A stretch of DNA of 64,000 nucleotides from NCBI RefSeq assembly GCF_019393635.1, contig NC_057861.1, positions 78,685,327 to 78,749,326 of the forward strand, written 5' to 3'. Every line of letters starts with the position of its first letter. Within the stretch, counting starts at the first letter, position 1. The notes under the pieces were generated by a model. It was not told the DNA's origin and searched no databases. It was given only the letters and a program-made list of their open reading frames with translations. Positions 12,550 through 24,400 of the stretch are shown here, one piece after another. The stretch comes from Dromiciops gliroides (Eukaryota > Chordata > Mammalia > Microbiotheria > Microbiotheriidae). Both the position numbers and the translations under genes were made by a program.

Positions 12550-13761
12550 TGAGATATTTTATTTTTTCCGCTACATGTAAAGATAGTTCTCAACTTTTGT
12601 TTATACATGCTTTACAATTTCAGATTTTTCTCCCTCCCCTCCCTCCCCCCTCCCCTAGACAGCAGGTAATCTGATATAGGTTATATCTATATATCTCTAT
12701 ACATATACATATACATATATATACACACATATATATACACATAATAACATTAATCCTATTTCTGCATTAATCCTGTTACAAGAGAAAGAATCAGAGCAGT
12801 GATGCAAAAACCTCAAAATAGAAAAAAAAAAACAGCACCCAAAACAAAAGAAATAATATGGTTCAATCAGCATCTATACTCCACAGTTCTTTCTTTCTTT
12901 TTTTTTCTTGGATTTGAAGATCCTCTTCTATCATGAGTTCCCTGGAACTCTTCTGTACCATTGCATTGGTGAGAAGAATATAGTCCATCACAGTAGGTCA
13001 ACACTCAATGTTGATGATACTGTGTACAATGTTCTCCTGGTTCTGCTCATCTCACTCATCATCAGCTCACGTAAGACCCTCCAGGTTTCTCTGAACTCTT
13101 CCTGCTCATCATTTCTTACAGCACAATAGTATTCCATTGTATTTATATACCACAACTTGTCCAGCCATTCCCCAATTGATGGGCACCCCCTCAACTTCCA
13201 AATTCCTTGCTACCACGTAAAGAGCAGCTATAAATATTTTTGTACATGTGGGTCCCTTTCCCCCTTCCATGATTTCTTTGGGCAAAAGACCTAAAAGTGG
13301 GATTGCTGGGTCAAAGGGTATGCACAGCTTTATCGCCCTTTGGGCATAATTCCAAATTGCTCTCCAGAATGGTTGGATCAGCTCACAGCTCCACCAACAA
13401 TGCATTAGTGTTCCAATTTTCCCACAGCCTCTCCAACATTTATTATCTTCCTTTTTTGTCATTTTAGCCAATCTGATAGGTGTCAGGTGGCACCTCAGAG
13501 TTGTTTTAATTTGCATCTCTCTAATCATTAGAGATTTAGAGCATTTTTTCATATGGGAATAGATAGCTTTGGTTTCTTCATCAGAAAACTGCCTGTTCAT
13601 ATCCTTTGACCATTTCTCAATTGGGGAATGACTTGGATTCTTATAAATTTGATTTAATTCCCTATATATTTTAGAGATGAGGCCTTTATCAGAAGCACTG
13701 GCCTCAAAAATTGTTTCCCAGCTTTCTGTCTCCCTTCCAATTTTGGATGCATTGCTTCTGT
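12550..13761 (-). mobile_element. 5'-truncated LINE-1 (ORF2 C-terminus and 3' UTR)
   Basis: Exact 15-base TSDs 'ggttttccattttta' lie at 12535-12549 and 13762-13776. The minus strand encodes the last part of L1 ORF2, including the Cys-rich segment CWRGCGKIGTLMHCWWSC, followed by a 3' UTR shared with the other L1 copies. It is truncated at its 5' end, as most L1 insertions are. A continuous frame of 226 codons (13789-13109) survives, so it is younger than the old L1 at 2310. Confidence 0.92.
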
Positions 13762-13776
13762 GGTTTTCCATTTTTA

Positions 13777-15230
13777 AATACATTTCCAATTCACTAATCC
13801 TCTTTCTCTATTTTGATCATGGATGTTTGTAAAAATAGGATTTTCCCACTAAGGATTGTTTTCTGTTAGACAAATGATCCTGAGGTTGTCTCTACATATA
13901 CTTTCTTCAAAAAACACTGTGTTTTGCTTGCGTATAGAGCATATTTCTTTTCATACTATTGTCATTTTCTTCTCTTTTATATATCTGCATTCTCAATCTA
14001 TTGTTCTCTCTGTTTCTTTGAGGTTTAACATTCTAAATTGTAGTGTTTTCTAGTCTCACTGTTATTTTTGCTATGGAGGCCATAAATTCTGCTCACATTT
14101 TGTTCAACATTTGCAAATTTCACAGGGTCCTTTGTCTCAGCAAATTTTGTATCATTTTCCATTATTTTTCAATATTTACTCATAAATGCCTGGACTCATT
14201 TGCTAGATTTGAAGGACATTATTTTCTTCTGTAGATACTGTTTTTCCTATTGATTTTATCTGTTTACATTCAAGATCTTTTGAGTTTTCTTCTTAAATCT
14301 TTAATTCTAGTCTCTTTCCTCTATATTTTCCCTATCAATTCTCTTTCTGAGTCCCTCCTTTTTACCGTGATTTCCTTTGGGGTTGGATTTCAAAGTGTCT
14401 AAAATTCATCCCATTCTTAGCAATTCATGGTCAAGCAACCTAGGTATGTGTCCCAACTGACTTTTGGATGGTCAGATAAGACCCCAGCTAGATGCTGGGC
14501 TCCTTCTTTCAGGTTTAGTGGAACACTATAAAATCCCACCATGCAAATAGTAGCCTGTCCTTTTCCTTCTGGTCCTTAGTTCTTTGGCTTTAAACCAACC
14601 TTTTGGAGCTTTACACTGCTGCTGCTAAAGGGCTGTCCCGGTCAGATTCAGGCTCTACAAGTATGACAGATTTATTAGACCAGGTGGAATTTTGCTGGAA
14701 CTTCAAGATTGTCCAGCATTACCCCAACACAGTTGGTGAAATGGAGCTGTTAGACCAGCTCTGGCTCTGCTGGAGCTCCACAGATGTCTTCCCCAGCACT
14801 AGAATTTCAGAATTTTGCAGTGCTAGTACTACAAACATATCTCTCCCCCTACCCCCACCCCCAACCACCCTGCCAAAGAGGTTTTTGTTTCTGAGGCCCT
14901 GTGGCCACTTGGTTGGTTGTCACACTACAAGAAAATTCTGAAAGCTGGATTCAGGGTCTCCAAGGTGCTGAAAAGAGGGATGGGCTCCAGGGTTGTGGTA
15001 TTGGATTTTGTTTTAAGCCTGAGTCATGCCTTTGGATGTGCTATTACAGCTTCACTGCTGCTAACATGGGAAGTAGGGGAGAGCTGAATGCGATCAGGGT
15101 CACTAAGTGTCAGTTCATGGGCTGGGGAGGAAGAAGAGCAGGTAACCTTTTATGGATTCTGGGTGTCCTAGACCATGAAAGCAGCTGAAATTACTTTATC
15201 TTTCCTTCTTAATTTCTGTTTTAGAGACTT
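13777..15230. other. No gene recognised
   Basis: AT-rich to 14590, then more mixed sequence. The open frame at 14603-14941 has no motif I recognise. I see no splice-supported exon here. Confidence 0.4.
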
Positions 15231-15239
15231 CTGAGAAGT

Positions 15240-17400
15240 CCTGGAGATCAGAGAAAATGTCTAGTCTACCATCCTATTGCTCATATCTTCTCTCACTCTT
15301 CTATTAACTCTATAGGCTGACTTCCAACCTCATTATTCAGTTAACATTCCTCTCACCACAATTTCTAGTGATCTATTACTCACAAAATAGAATAAACATC
15401 TCAATGTTTAACCTTCTTTGCTTCTTCACATCCTTTGACAATGAAGGGCTCTATTTTCCTTGATACTTTCTTCTCTCTAGGTTCAAGGTACTCCTCACTG
15501 CTGATTCTCCTCCTACCTATCTGGCCATTCCTTCTGAGTCTCCTTTGCTGGATCTTCATACAGGTCAGGTCATCTGACTCTGAGTATCTCACAGGAACTC
15601 ATCAGTTCCCCTAGATTCAATTATCATCTCTATGGTGATGATTCTCAAAAATGTACTTAAGGAGCCCTAACCTCTCCGCTGACCTGGAGGTCTCGCATTT
15701 CAAGTGCCTAATATCTATAATGTATTGTCCAGCAGAAATCTTAAACTCAACACATCCAACACTGAACTCATTATCTTCCTCTCCCAAACAACTTCATCTT
15801 TGCCAGACGTCCCTATTGTTGTTAAGAGTGCCAATATTTCCCTAGTCACCTAGACTTGACTCTACTATCTTTTACCCCCTCAGATTCAATCTGTTGCAAA
15901 GGCCTCTGGATTTCATGTTTGCCACATTTCTCATTTCTGATAAAGTTACCACCCTGGTTCAGAATCTCTTTTCCTCATACCCAGACTAATACAGTAGACT
16001 GGTGATTGGATTGTCTCTTGACATGAGGTAATTCTCTTCTACGTTGCTAAGTGATCTTCCAAAAGTTCACATCTTCATTTGTCCGTTTTCCCCCACCCCC
16101 CCATCTAATCAATACACTCCAGTCACTCATTATCCTCAGTAAGATCAATAACAAAATGCTTTGGTGGTCACAATCATTCAGCACCTGAAACCCTTACTTT
16201 TCAGTCTTTTTACACCATATTCTTCCCCATATATATTCTTCAATCCCATGACAGTTCTCTCTGCTGTTCCTAAAGAAAAAGAAAAAAAAAAAGGTACTTC
16301 ACCTCTCTGCTCCAGGCATTTTTACTGACTGTATCTCATGCCTAGAATGCTCTCCCTGTTCATCTCTGTCTCCTAGGTTTCCTACCTTGCTTCGAGTCTC
16401 AGCTAAAATCCCACCTTCTACAGGAAGCCTTTCCCTATCTCTTAACTGTAGTGCTTTTCATGTGTTATTTCTAATCTACCTTCTGTATCATTTATTGAGA
16501 CACAGTGATTTGCATATTGCCTCCCCATCAGATTGTGAACTCTTCCATGTCAATAATGTCTTTTGCCTTTCTTTAAAGCCTCAGTACTTGGGACACTAGC
16601 TGACAATGAGTAAGTACTTAATAAAGGTATACTAACTGACTCTTCCTAAAATAAAGTAGCTCATATTCTCTTGTTCATCTAATCATTCTTCTCACTCCTC
16701 AGTCCCTTTTTGCCCCTTCTCTGTGACTATTGCAATGGCCTAGCTGCAGCTTTCTTCCTATTCCTTTTCCTTTCCTTTTGCAAGCTCACACTTTCTACAC
16801 AGACAAGTTCTACACATAGAGCTCCAGTCCAGGCTGCATTCTTGAAAACCAGGGCCACACATCCACACTTAAATCCTTGGATTTCCCACTAGTTCCTTAA
16901 GCCACATATGTCTAAAACGGACCCTTATTTCCTCCTCATTGAGATGTCACTGTTGCTCTCTTGGAACAGAGAGTTCCCATTCTCTTTATGTTGCTATAAT
17001 CTTGGATTCTACACTCCCTTCCTCATTCATAGCCAAACAACCGTGGCCTAGAGACACTTTGTTCAGCTTTTATACCTATTACTTCACTCTTCCCTCTGCT
17101 ACTTTTTTGGGTCATGCTCTTATGAGAAGCTCTTGGACTATCATCATAGCCACCTGTTTAGGACTTGTCTCCTGACCCCACATAACTGCTATGCAACTGC
17201 TACCTGTCTTTCAAAGCCCAAACAAAACTCCCAATACCCCAGGAAGTCTGGAATACTCTGTTCTCGTGACCTTAACTATCTAATTGGCAAGAACGTTCAT
17301 CCATGAAGTTCAAGGAACAATCTCATTTTCACACTTGAATGTACTTGCATCTTATAACTCTTAAGAGGAATCCTCTCCATTTGTCAGACTAGGATCTCCT
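15240..17400 (+). mobile_element. LINE-2 (L2), sense orientation, decayed
   Basis: The + strand carries L2-like RT wording. 'atcttaaactcaacacatcc' is followed by 'gaactcattatcttcc' and 'aatctgttgcaaaggcc'. Further on are the 'ctggaatactctgttc' and 'tcaaagcccaaacaaaactcc' phrases of the L2 3' end. It is the sense counterpart of the antisense element at 7700-11720. No intact frame remains. Confidence 0.6.
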
Positions 17401-17540
17401 TGAGGGCCAAAGTTATATTTTTGGTAGTTATGTAGATTTCTACAGCATGGACAACCACTAGTAGCTCAGGTGAAAAGATTAATGTTGGAAGGTGAGAGTG
17501 GTGCAGATATAGGTGCCTGTTCAATAAGAAGGAAAGAGGA

Positions 17541-17690
17541 GGGGCAGCTAGGTGGCACAGTGGATAGAGCACTGGCCCTGGATTCAGGAGGATCCGAGTT
17601 CAAATCTGGCCTCAGACGCTGAACAGTTATTAGCTGTGTGACCCTGGGCAAATCACTTAACCCCAACTGCCTCACCAAAAAAAAAAAAAG
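17541..17690 (+). repeat. Marsupial CORE-SINE
   Basis: A full-length copy beginning 'ggggcagctaggtggcacag' and ending at 'ctgcctcacc' plus an A-run. It lies about 320 bases upstream of the coding-exon acceptor of the PRAME-like gene. Confidence 0.92.
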
Positions 17691-18052
17691 GAAAGAAAGA
17701 AAGAAAAAGAGAGAGAGGGAAGAGCCTAGAAGTTTAGAGTCCATGAGGCAAATGTCTAGAACAGGTCAATTGCAGATGAACAGCAACAGCAACAATGAAA
17801 GGGGAAAGACAGAGCCCAGCATTAGCTCAGAGTATCATTACACATGGTGCTCTCTCCAAAAATGGCTTGTCAACTAAATACTGATGACTATTAGAAAAAC
17901 AGATACTGTGGTTGCATGGAGTGGGTTGAATGGTACTGGGAGGGTAGGCTTGAGCTGGTAAACCCCTAAGACTCATTCATAGCTTTCTGACCTTTCCCTT
18001 TCACAGGTATTGTCAATTCTGTGTTTGGGTCCCAGGTCTCCTGACCCCAGCT

Positions 18053-18411
18053 ATGTACTCCCTGACCTTCCTAAGTGCTCAGCAACTGGTCCAAGATGAG
18101 GATGCCATTTGTGAAGACTTGGCATGTATACCCTGGGTCGTGTATGATATCCTGTTCAGGGTGGCTTTCAAAGGCAATAAGAAAAAACTGCTTTGTGAGC
18201 TGGTGAAGACATGGCCTTACTCACAACTTAAGTTCCAGAAGCTGATGCAGGCATGTGGGTGCTGTTCCCAGACTCCCTCTAGGGACTGTGAAGAATGTCA
18301 GTGGCCTTTCAAGCATAAGTTGAACAAAAATAAAATTGGTGCCATCCTCTTGGGAGTGTTGAGCTATATAAGGAAAGTAGTCCATGATGATTCACAGCAG
18401 CTCCCATACAG
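18053..18411 (+). CDS. Coding exon 1 of the PRAME/LRRC14-like gene
   Basis: It starts at the ATG of MYSLTFLSAQQL. It ends at the donor 'ACAG|GTTTGT' after 18411, splitting an Arg codon (AG + G). A second GT at 18425 is possible but would break the downstream frame. The exon encodes the N-terminal helical block of the family. Confidence 0.8.
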
Positions 18412-21400
18412 GTTTGTGATTAAGGTACATGGGAAGGTTTTACCCCACTCTGGGAAGTAGACTCTTCTGGATTCATTTCAGCTGACATTTGCCAAGGATC
18501 CCACTATATGCAAGAATACTAGAGTAGGAATTCAAAGGGAGAATGGAGAGAGCACATATTGAAGTTACTTAATAGAAAGCAATCTCAGGACAGGAAGAAC
18601 ACTGATAACTAGGGCAATTGGGAAATGGCCACAAGCAAGAAACAACAATTAGAACTTTGTACATCAAAATTCATTAAGGTAAAATTAACTGAACTGCAAG
18701 AAACCTAAATCACAAGAGAATATTAGTGTGCTTACCTCAAAGTTGGACAAATTTAACACAAAGACAAGCAAAACGGTAATTACAGAATTGAACAGGTTTC
18801 TAGAGAGAAGAGCCAAAAACTTATTGCATCATCTGAGTGGCAAAAAAATGCATCTTCTTTTTAAATTTTGAAAAAAGCTAGCAGTGGTGAGATAAAAGTG
18901 AAGTAGGGAATGTATTTTCAATTTAGGGACCAGCTCTGAAGAAGCTCAGCTAAGAAGGGATGAAATAGCTGCTAGCAGACCAAGTTGACTGGGACAGAAT
19001 ATAGTATATATCAATGAGAGAAATAAAAAAAAAGGACTAGGAGACATGAGAATTACACTATGGACTCAAATCTCAGGCTGAGGATTTTGTATCTTGGCCT
19101 AGAAAAATGGAGAGCACCTGAAGATTGAGTAGGGAAGTAATATCAAACTTAGATTTTAGAAATGTAAATCTAGAGAGATTATGGAGTTGGATTAAAGTCA
19201 GGAGACCCTGGAAGCAGGGAGACAAATTCAGAAGCTATTCAAACAGTCCTTTTAGCCTGTACTAGGCATGGGACTATGGGACAGGAAAAGGAGAGATGAG
19301 AAATGTGCTCAGAGCATTGAGAAAACTGGGCAATTGTCTATGGAGCACAGAGGAAAAGAGAAGAGGCAAGGTTGACACTAAGAGTGTGGTCTTGAAAGAC
19401 CACAGATCAACCAGTTAGAGATGGCCACCAGTCAGTTGATAATAAACATTTAAGACTGACATAGAAGATGCTAATTTGGTCTCAGAGCCAGTAAAGTCCA
19501 GGTTCAAGGCCTACCTCTGACACTGCTGACTGTGCAAGTCACTTAAGGTTTCACTATTCCAGGCAACTCTCCCAGTAGAATTTGCATGGAAGCTGGTAGG
19601 ATGCATCCTTTCCCATAATGAATGTAATTTGAATTCCCTGTATTAATTACATCACCAATCATGTCCCTATCCCTTTCAGTTACTGCGCTAGACACTGGGG
19701 ATAAAAATAATAGAGCAATAATCTCTGCCACAGAAAGTTTATATTTTGTAAAAGAGACAAGGTATTTAAGTGTATGCAAGGTAATTTTTTTTTCTTTAGG
19801 GTGGGCATGAAGCTAGTATTGGAGTGGTTTCAGTGAAGGCTCCACATAGGAGACAGTATTTTTTCAAAGTGGGATAGTAGACAAATAGGAATCTTTCAAG
19901 AAATAACAATCACTCCAATGCAGAAGGGAAGGCCAGCCCAAATGAGAGCAAAATGTGCAGAGCTCTTATTTTCTAATATTTCCCGGTGATTGTTCTTTAC
20001 ACTTCTCAAGTTGTAGTCATTGTCTCACTTTCTTGACTCTTACTTGCAGGAATCTGGTTCAGTTCAAATAAGTTTTTCTGTGCTTTTCTCTATTAATGGT
20101 ATTTTAAAGCAAAGTAATATCCCATTGCATTTATGTACCACAGATTGTTTAGTCATTCTCCAATTGATGGACATATACTCAGTTTCCAGTTCTTTGCTGT
20201 CACAGAGAATGGCACTATAAAAAAATTGGATTGCACTGGGGCTTTCCATTTAATGATGTATTAGGGATATGTAGATATATGCTGCATATATGCAGTAGCA
20301 TCTCAAGATCAAAAGACCAGAGTATTTAAGCCAGTGTTGAATAACTCTTTCCAGGGGAAAAAAACTGCACATGTGATATGTTCTTAAGTATACTTGATGT
20401 TTTCTCCATCACTATCTAAATACAAGATAATCAGGGTCCATGGGAGCACAGTGGATAAAGCACCAGCCCTGGATTCAGGATGACCTGAGTTCAAATCTAG
20501 CCTCAGACTCTTGATACTTACTAGCTGCATCTCCCTGGGCAGGGCACTTAACCCTCATTTCCCCACCAAAAACAAACAAAAAAACCACAAGATGACAAAA
20601 CCATGGATGAAACCCTGATTTGAAGTAATTACCAATTTCTGAGGTATAAATGCTAACACTGAAAATCTAACAATTGGTTCCCCACATTCAGTTTGAGCTG
20701 GCCCTAGCATACCTAATGTTTAGTATCTATCAGAAAAGGGAGGGAATAAAGGATGGGAAATTATGATGAATAACTGAATCTTCAGAATTCATGTTCATAA
20801 AAGTGGAACACAGAGGTGGTGGCAAAGTTATGGTTGTTGATTACCTCTGAGTGTAGCAGAGGTGGAATGACAGAAAATAATGGGAGCTGAAGAGACTGAG
20901 ATCATCAACAATTCCTATAACAGGAAGGCAGGAACTGGAGTGAGAAGGAGAATGCCTACTGGTCAGGAGATACATCCGGGATCTCCTCTGGGTGATTAGT
21001 TTCAATAGTGTGAATCTCCAAGGAGTAGTGGTTTCTAAGTGATAAGAGGAGAAGGAGCCTGTTACTGGAAAGCAAGGAATCTTATGACTTCCCCCTCCAA
21101 GACCAGTGAGTCAGGAGTTAAGAGAGAAGAAGACAGCCATAGTCAATCCAAGGCCAGGAATGCAGGGGAATCTGGAGAGAGCCACATCTCAACGCATGCC
21201 AGAAAATTGAAGGAGCTAGAGGAAGAGTTGTAAAAGGAAAGGAAGCCTGTTACTTATGGAAAAGGTGTTCTAGAAGGGCCAGTGAAGAAGCATAAGGAGT
21301 GGTATATTTGGCAAGGGAGTTGGAACTGAGGGAGTAGGCAGCCAGCTTTGCAGAGAGGGTTGTCTTCTTTGGGGTTTCAGTATAACTGGGATGAGTAGAG

Positions 21401-24400
21401 TAAGAGGCAGTGAGAGTATGTCAATCATTAGGGAATGAATCCAGAGAAGGTATCAGTGGGTGGGAAGAGATCCACTGAAAGAGAAAGGCAGTTAGAAGTT
21501 TCAAGATCTGGGTGGCAGAGTCAAGACTGTGGGGGAAAGACATTAAACACACAGACCTCCTGACACAATTACCCCCAAAACAAGCCCTAGAGTGGAAAAA
21601 CCCACAAAAAGTTGCTGAGATTATTTTCCAGATTAAAGGGGGATCTACTGGGCTGTGAGTAGAATCTAACCCCCAATTGCACCAACACAGACCCCAAACA
21701 TGCTGCGCAAGGGGAATTTACCCCCAGCCTCCAAATCAGCTGAAGCACCTGTGTCTTCTGGAACTAAGCTTACTGTCAGGTGAGAGGGCTGAACAGCTGG
21801 CCTGGGGGACGGGGAAGGGGGGGAAAACAGAGGGGTGTCTGCAGGACCTGAGGAGGAGTTCAGATATCCCACCCCAGCAGGGAACCAGGGAGAAATCTTG
21901 AGCTGCAGGAGGCACAGGTGAGTGAAGGGCACAGGCTCATCAGAGCTAAAAACCACCACAGCACTCTGTTGGCTGGTTAACTAGCAAGTTGACTTGAGGT
22001 TACCTTCAGACCAGAGAACAGGCCAGGTGAGAGAAAAACCTGCCCTCTCTCAAACCAAAACACTTGAACCCTCTAAAGCTTGACATTTAGAGCTCGCAAG
22101 GAGGGCCCCACTGTAAGAGGGAGCTAAAAGTCAAGTAAAAAGCGGCAAGATGAGCAAGCAAAGAAAGTTGAGAATAATAGAAAGTTTCTTTAATGGTCCA
22201 ACTGTTTACAATCCTACATGGGAAAATAATACTTCAAACTCATGAGAACTTTCTCAGTAAGGAATTTGCAGAAGACACAGGTCTGAACTGAATATGAAGG
22301 GATGATGTCTATAAAACATTTATGTTTTGTTCTCTGTGGGGCAAACAGGGTGGGGTGTCCTATGTCTGGGGCCAGTTTGGACTTGGGGCCTCCTGGGTCC
22401 AGGGTTGGTGCTTTGTCCACTGTGCCACCTAATTGAACCACAATGACATCTTTAAAATAGGGTTGAGGGGTAGGAGGAATACACTGGGGGAGGAAGAAGG
22501 GGAGAGATGGTCTGTGGAGAGGTAGTTCACATGAAGGAAACAAAAAAAGCTTATAGAGGAGAGGGGAAGGAGTGGGGGAGTGAGTGAACCTTAATATCAT
22601 CAGAATTGTCTTAAAGAGGGACTAACATACATACACAAGTGGGTATAGTAATAGATTTTTGCCCTGAGGGAAAGTGGGATGGGAGGGAGATAAGGGGAGG
22701 GGGGAGAAGAGGGGAAGGAGGGAAGGGCAGATTGGGGGGGAGAGAGTAGTAAAAAGCAAAACACTTGAGGAAGGTGAAGATGTGCATAACTGCACAAGTA
22801 TGACATACTGAATTGTTTGATTTCATAGGGAGGGTTGAGGAGGGAGGGAGGAAGAAAAATTTAGAACATAGAATTAGCTCAAAGACCTTAATCTCATCAG
22901 AGTGGGCTCCTTCACACCCAATTGGGAGGAGTAATCTATGTAACCCTACAGGAAAGTAGGAGGGGAAGAGGATGAGGAGGGAAGGGTGAATGAAGGGAAT
23001 GTAGAGCTGAAGAGGGGGCAGTCAGTAGCAAAACACTTTTGAGGAGGAATAGGGTAAAAGAAGATAGAAAATAGAGTATATATCATGGGAAGGGAGTAGG
23101 ATGGAGGGAAATAGTTATGATGATTGATTATAATGGCAAAACGAATGGTACCTACTTTGCTGGAGTACTATGAGGAAAATTCTTTGCCAAGTACAGGTTA
23201 TAATGAACAGGATGCTATCAGAAAAACCTGGAAAGACCTAGATAAACTGAAGCAGAGTGAACTGTACCATATATAAAATAACTGTAGTAGTATAAGATGA
23301 TCTGCTGGGAAGCATGTGGTTTGTTCCAGCAAGGCAATGATCCAATATAACCCTGAAGGACTTAAGAAAATTGCAATCCATCTACAAAGAAAGAACTGAT
23401 GGGATCTGAAAACAGATGGAAACACATTTTTAAAAATTTTTTTCTTTGACAAGTCCATAATCTGAAGTTTTGTTTAACTGTTTTCTATCACAACCTAGCT
23501 AATGTGGGAATATTTTCCATGACTACTCATGTATAACTTATTTTGAATCCCTTGAGTTCTTGTGGGTGGGGGTAGGGAGGAAGGAGGAGAAGTTGGAACA
23601 CAAAGTTTTTAAAAATTGATGTCAAAATTTGTTTTTACATATATTTTGGAAAATAAAATTTAAATGAAATGAAAAAAAAAATGAAAGCCCCCCCCAAAAA
23701 AAAGTACAGCGAGGAAGATTAAAAAAAAAAAAGTTTCAAGATCTGATCCAGTCATTAATTACCTGACTCCATGGTGAGCAGTTTGGCTCTGCCCTGGAAG
23801 AGTTTTAGAAATCTACTTAAGCCATAGCTGGAGGAATTATCATCCAGAAAAAAAAAAAAGATGGATAGCCTAAGGCAGTAAGGGCTGGGTTCTTGACTAT
23901 CTGAAAGTCTGACATAGAAGCAAGATTTGGGTCTTGTGTGTGTGTCTGTGTCTCCATGTCTGTCTGTTGGGAGCCATCAACAGTCTCAGAGAGTTGGGTG
24001 GAATAGAACTTCTTAAGCTTCTTCCATTTGTGACTCCTTTCTCTGAAGTAATTTTATTTATTCATTTATTTTCATAGAAGTGTTTTATTATTTTGCAGTT
24101 ACATGGAGAAATAATTTTCAACATTTGTTTTTATAAGATTTCTAGTTTCAAAATTTTCTCCTTCCCTGCCCTCCCTGACCCCTCCCCAAGAGAGCAAGGA
24201 ATCTGATATAGGCTATATATGTATAATCACATTAAACATATTTCTGCATTAGTCATGCTGTAAAAAAAAAAGAATCAGAGAAAAGGAAAAAACTTCAAAA
24301 AAGAAAAAGACAAAAAATAGAAATAGTATGCTTTAATCATTATCTAGATTCCACAGTTCTTTTTTCTGGATTTGGAGAGCATTTTCCATCATGAGTCCTT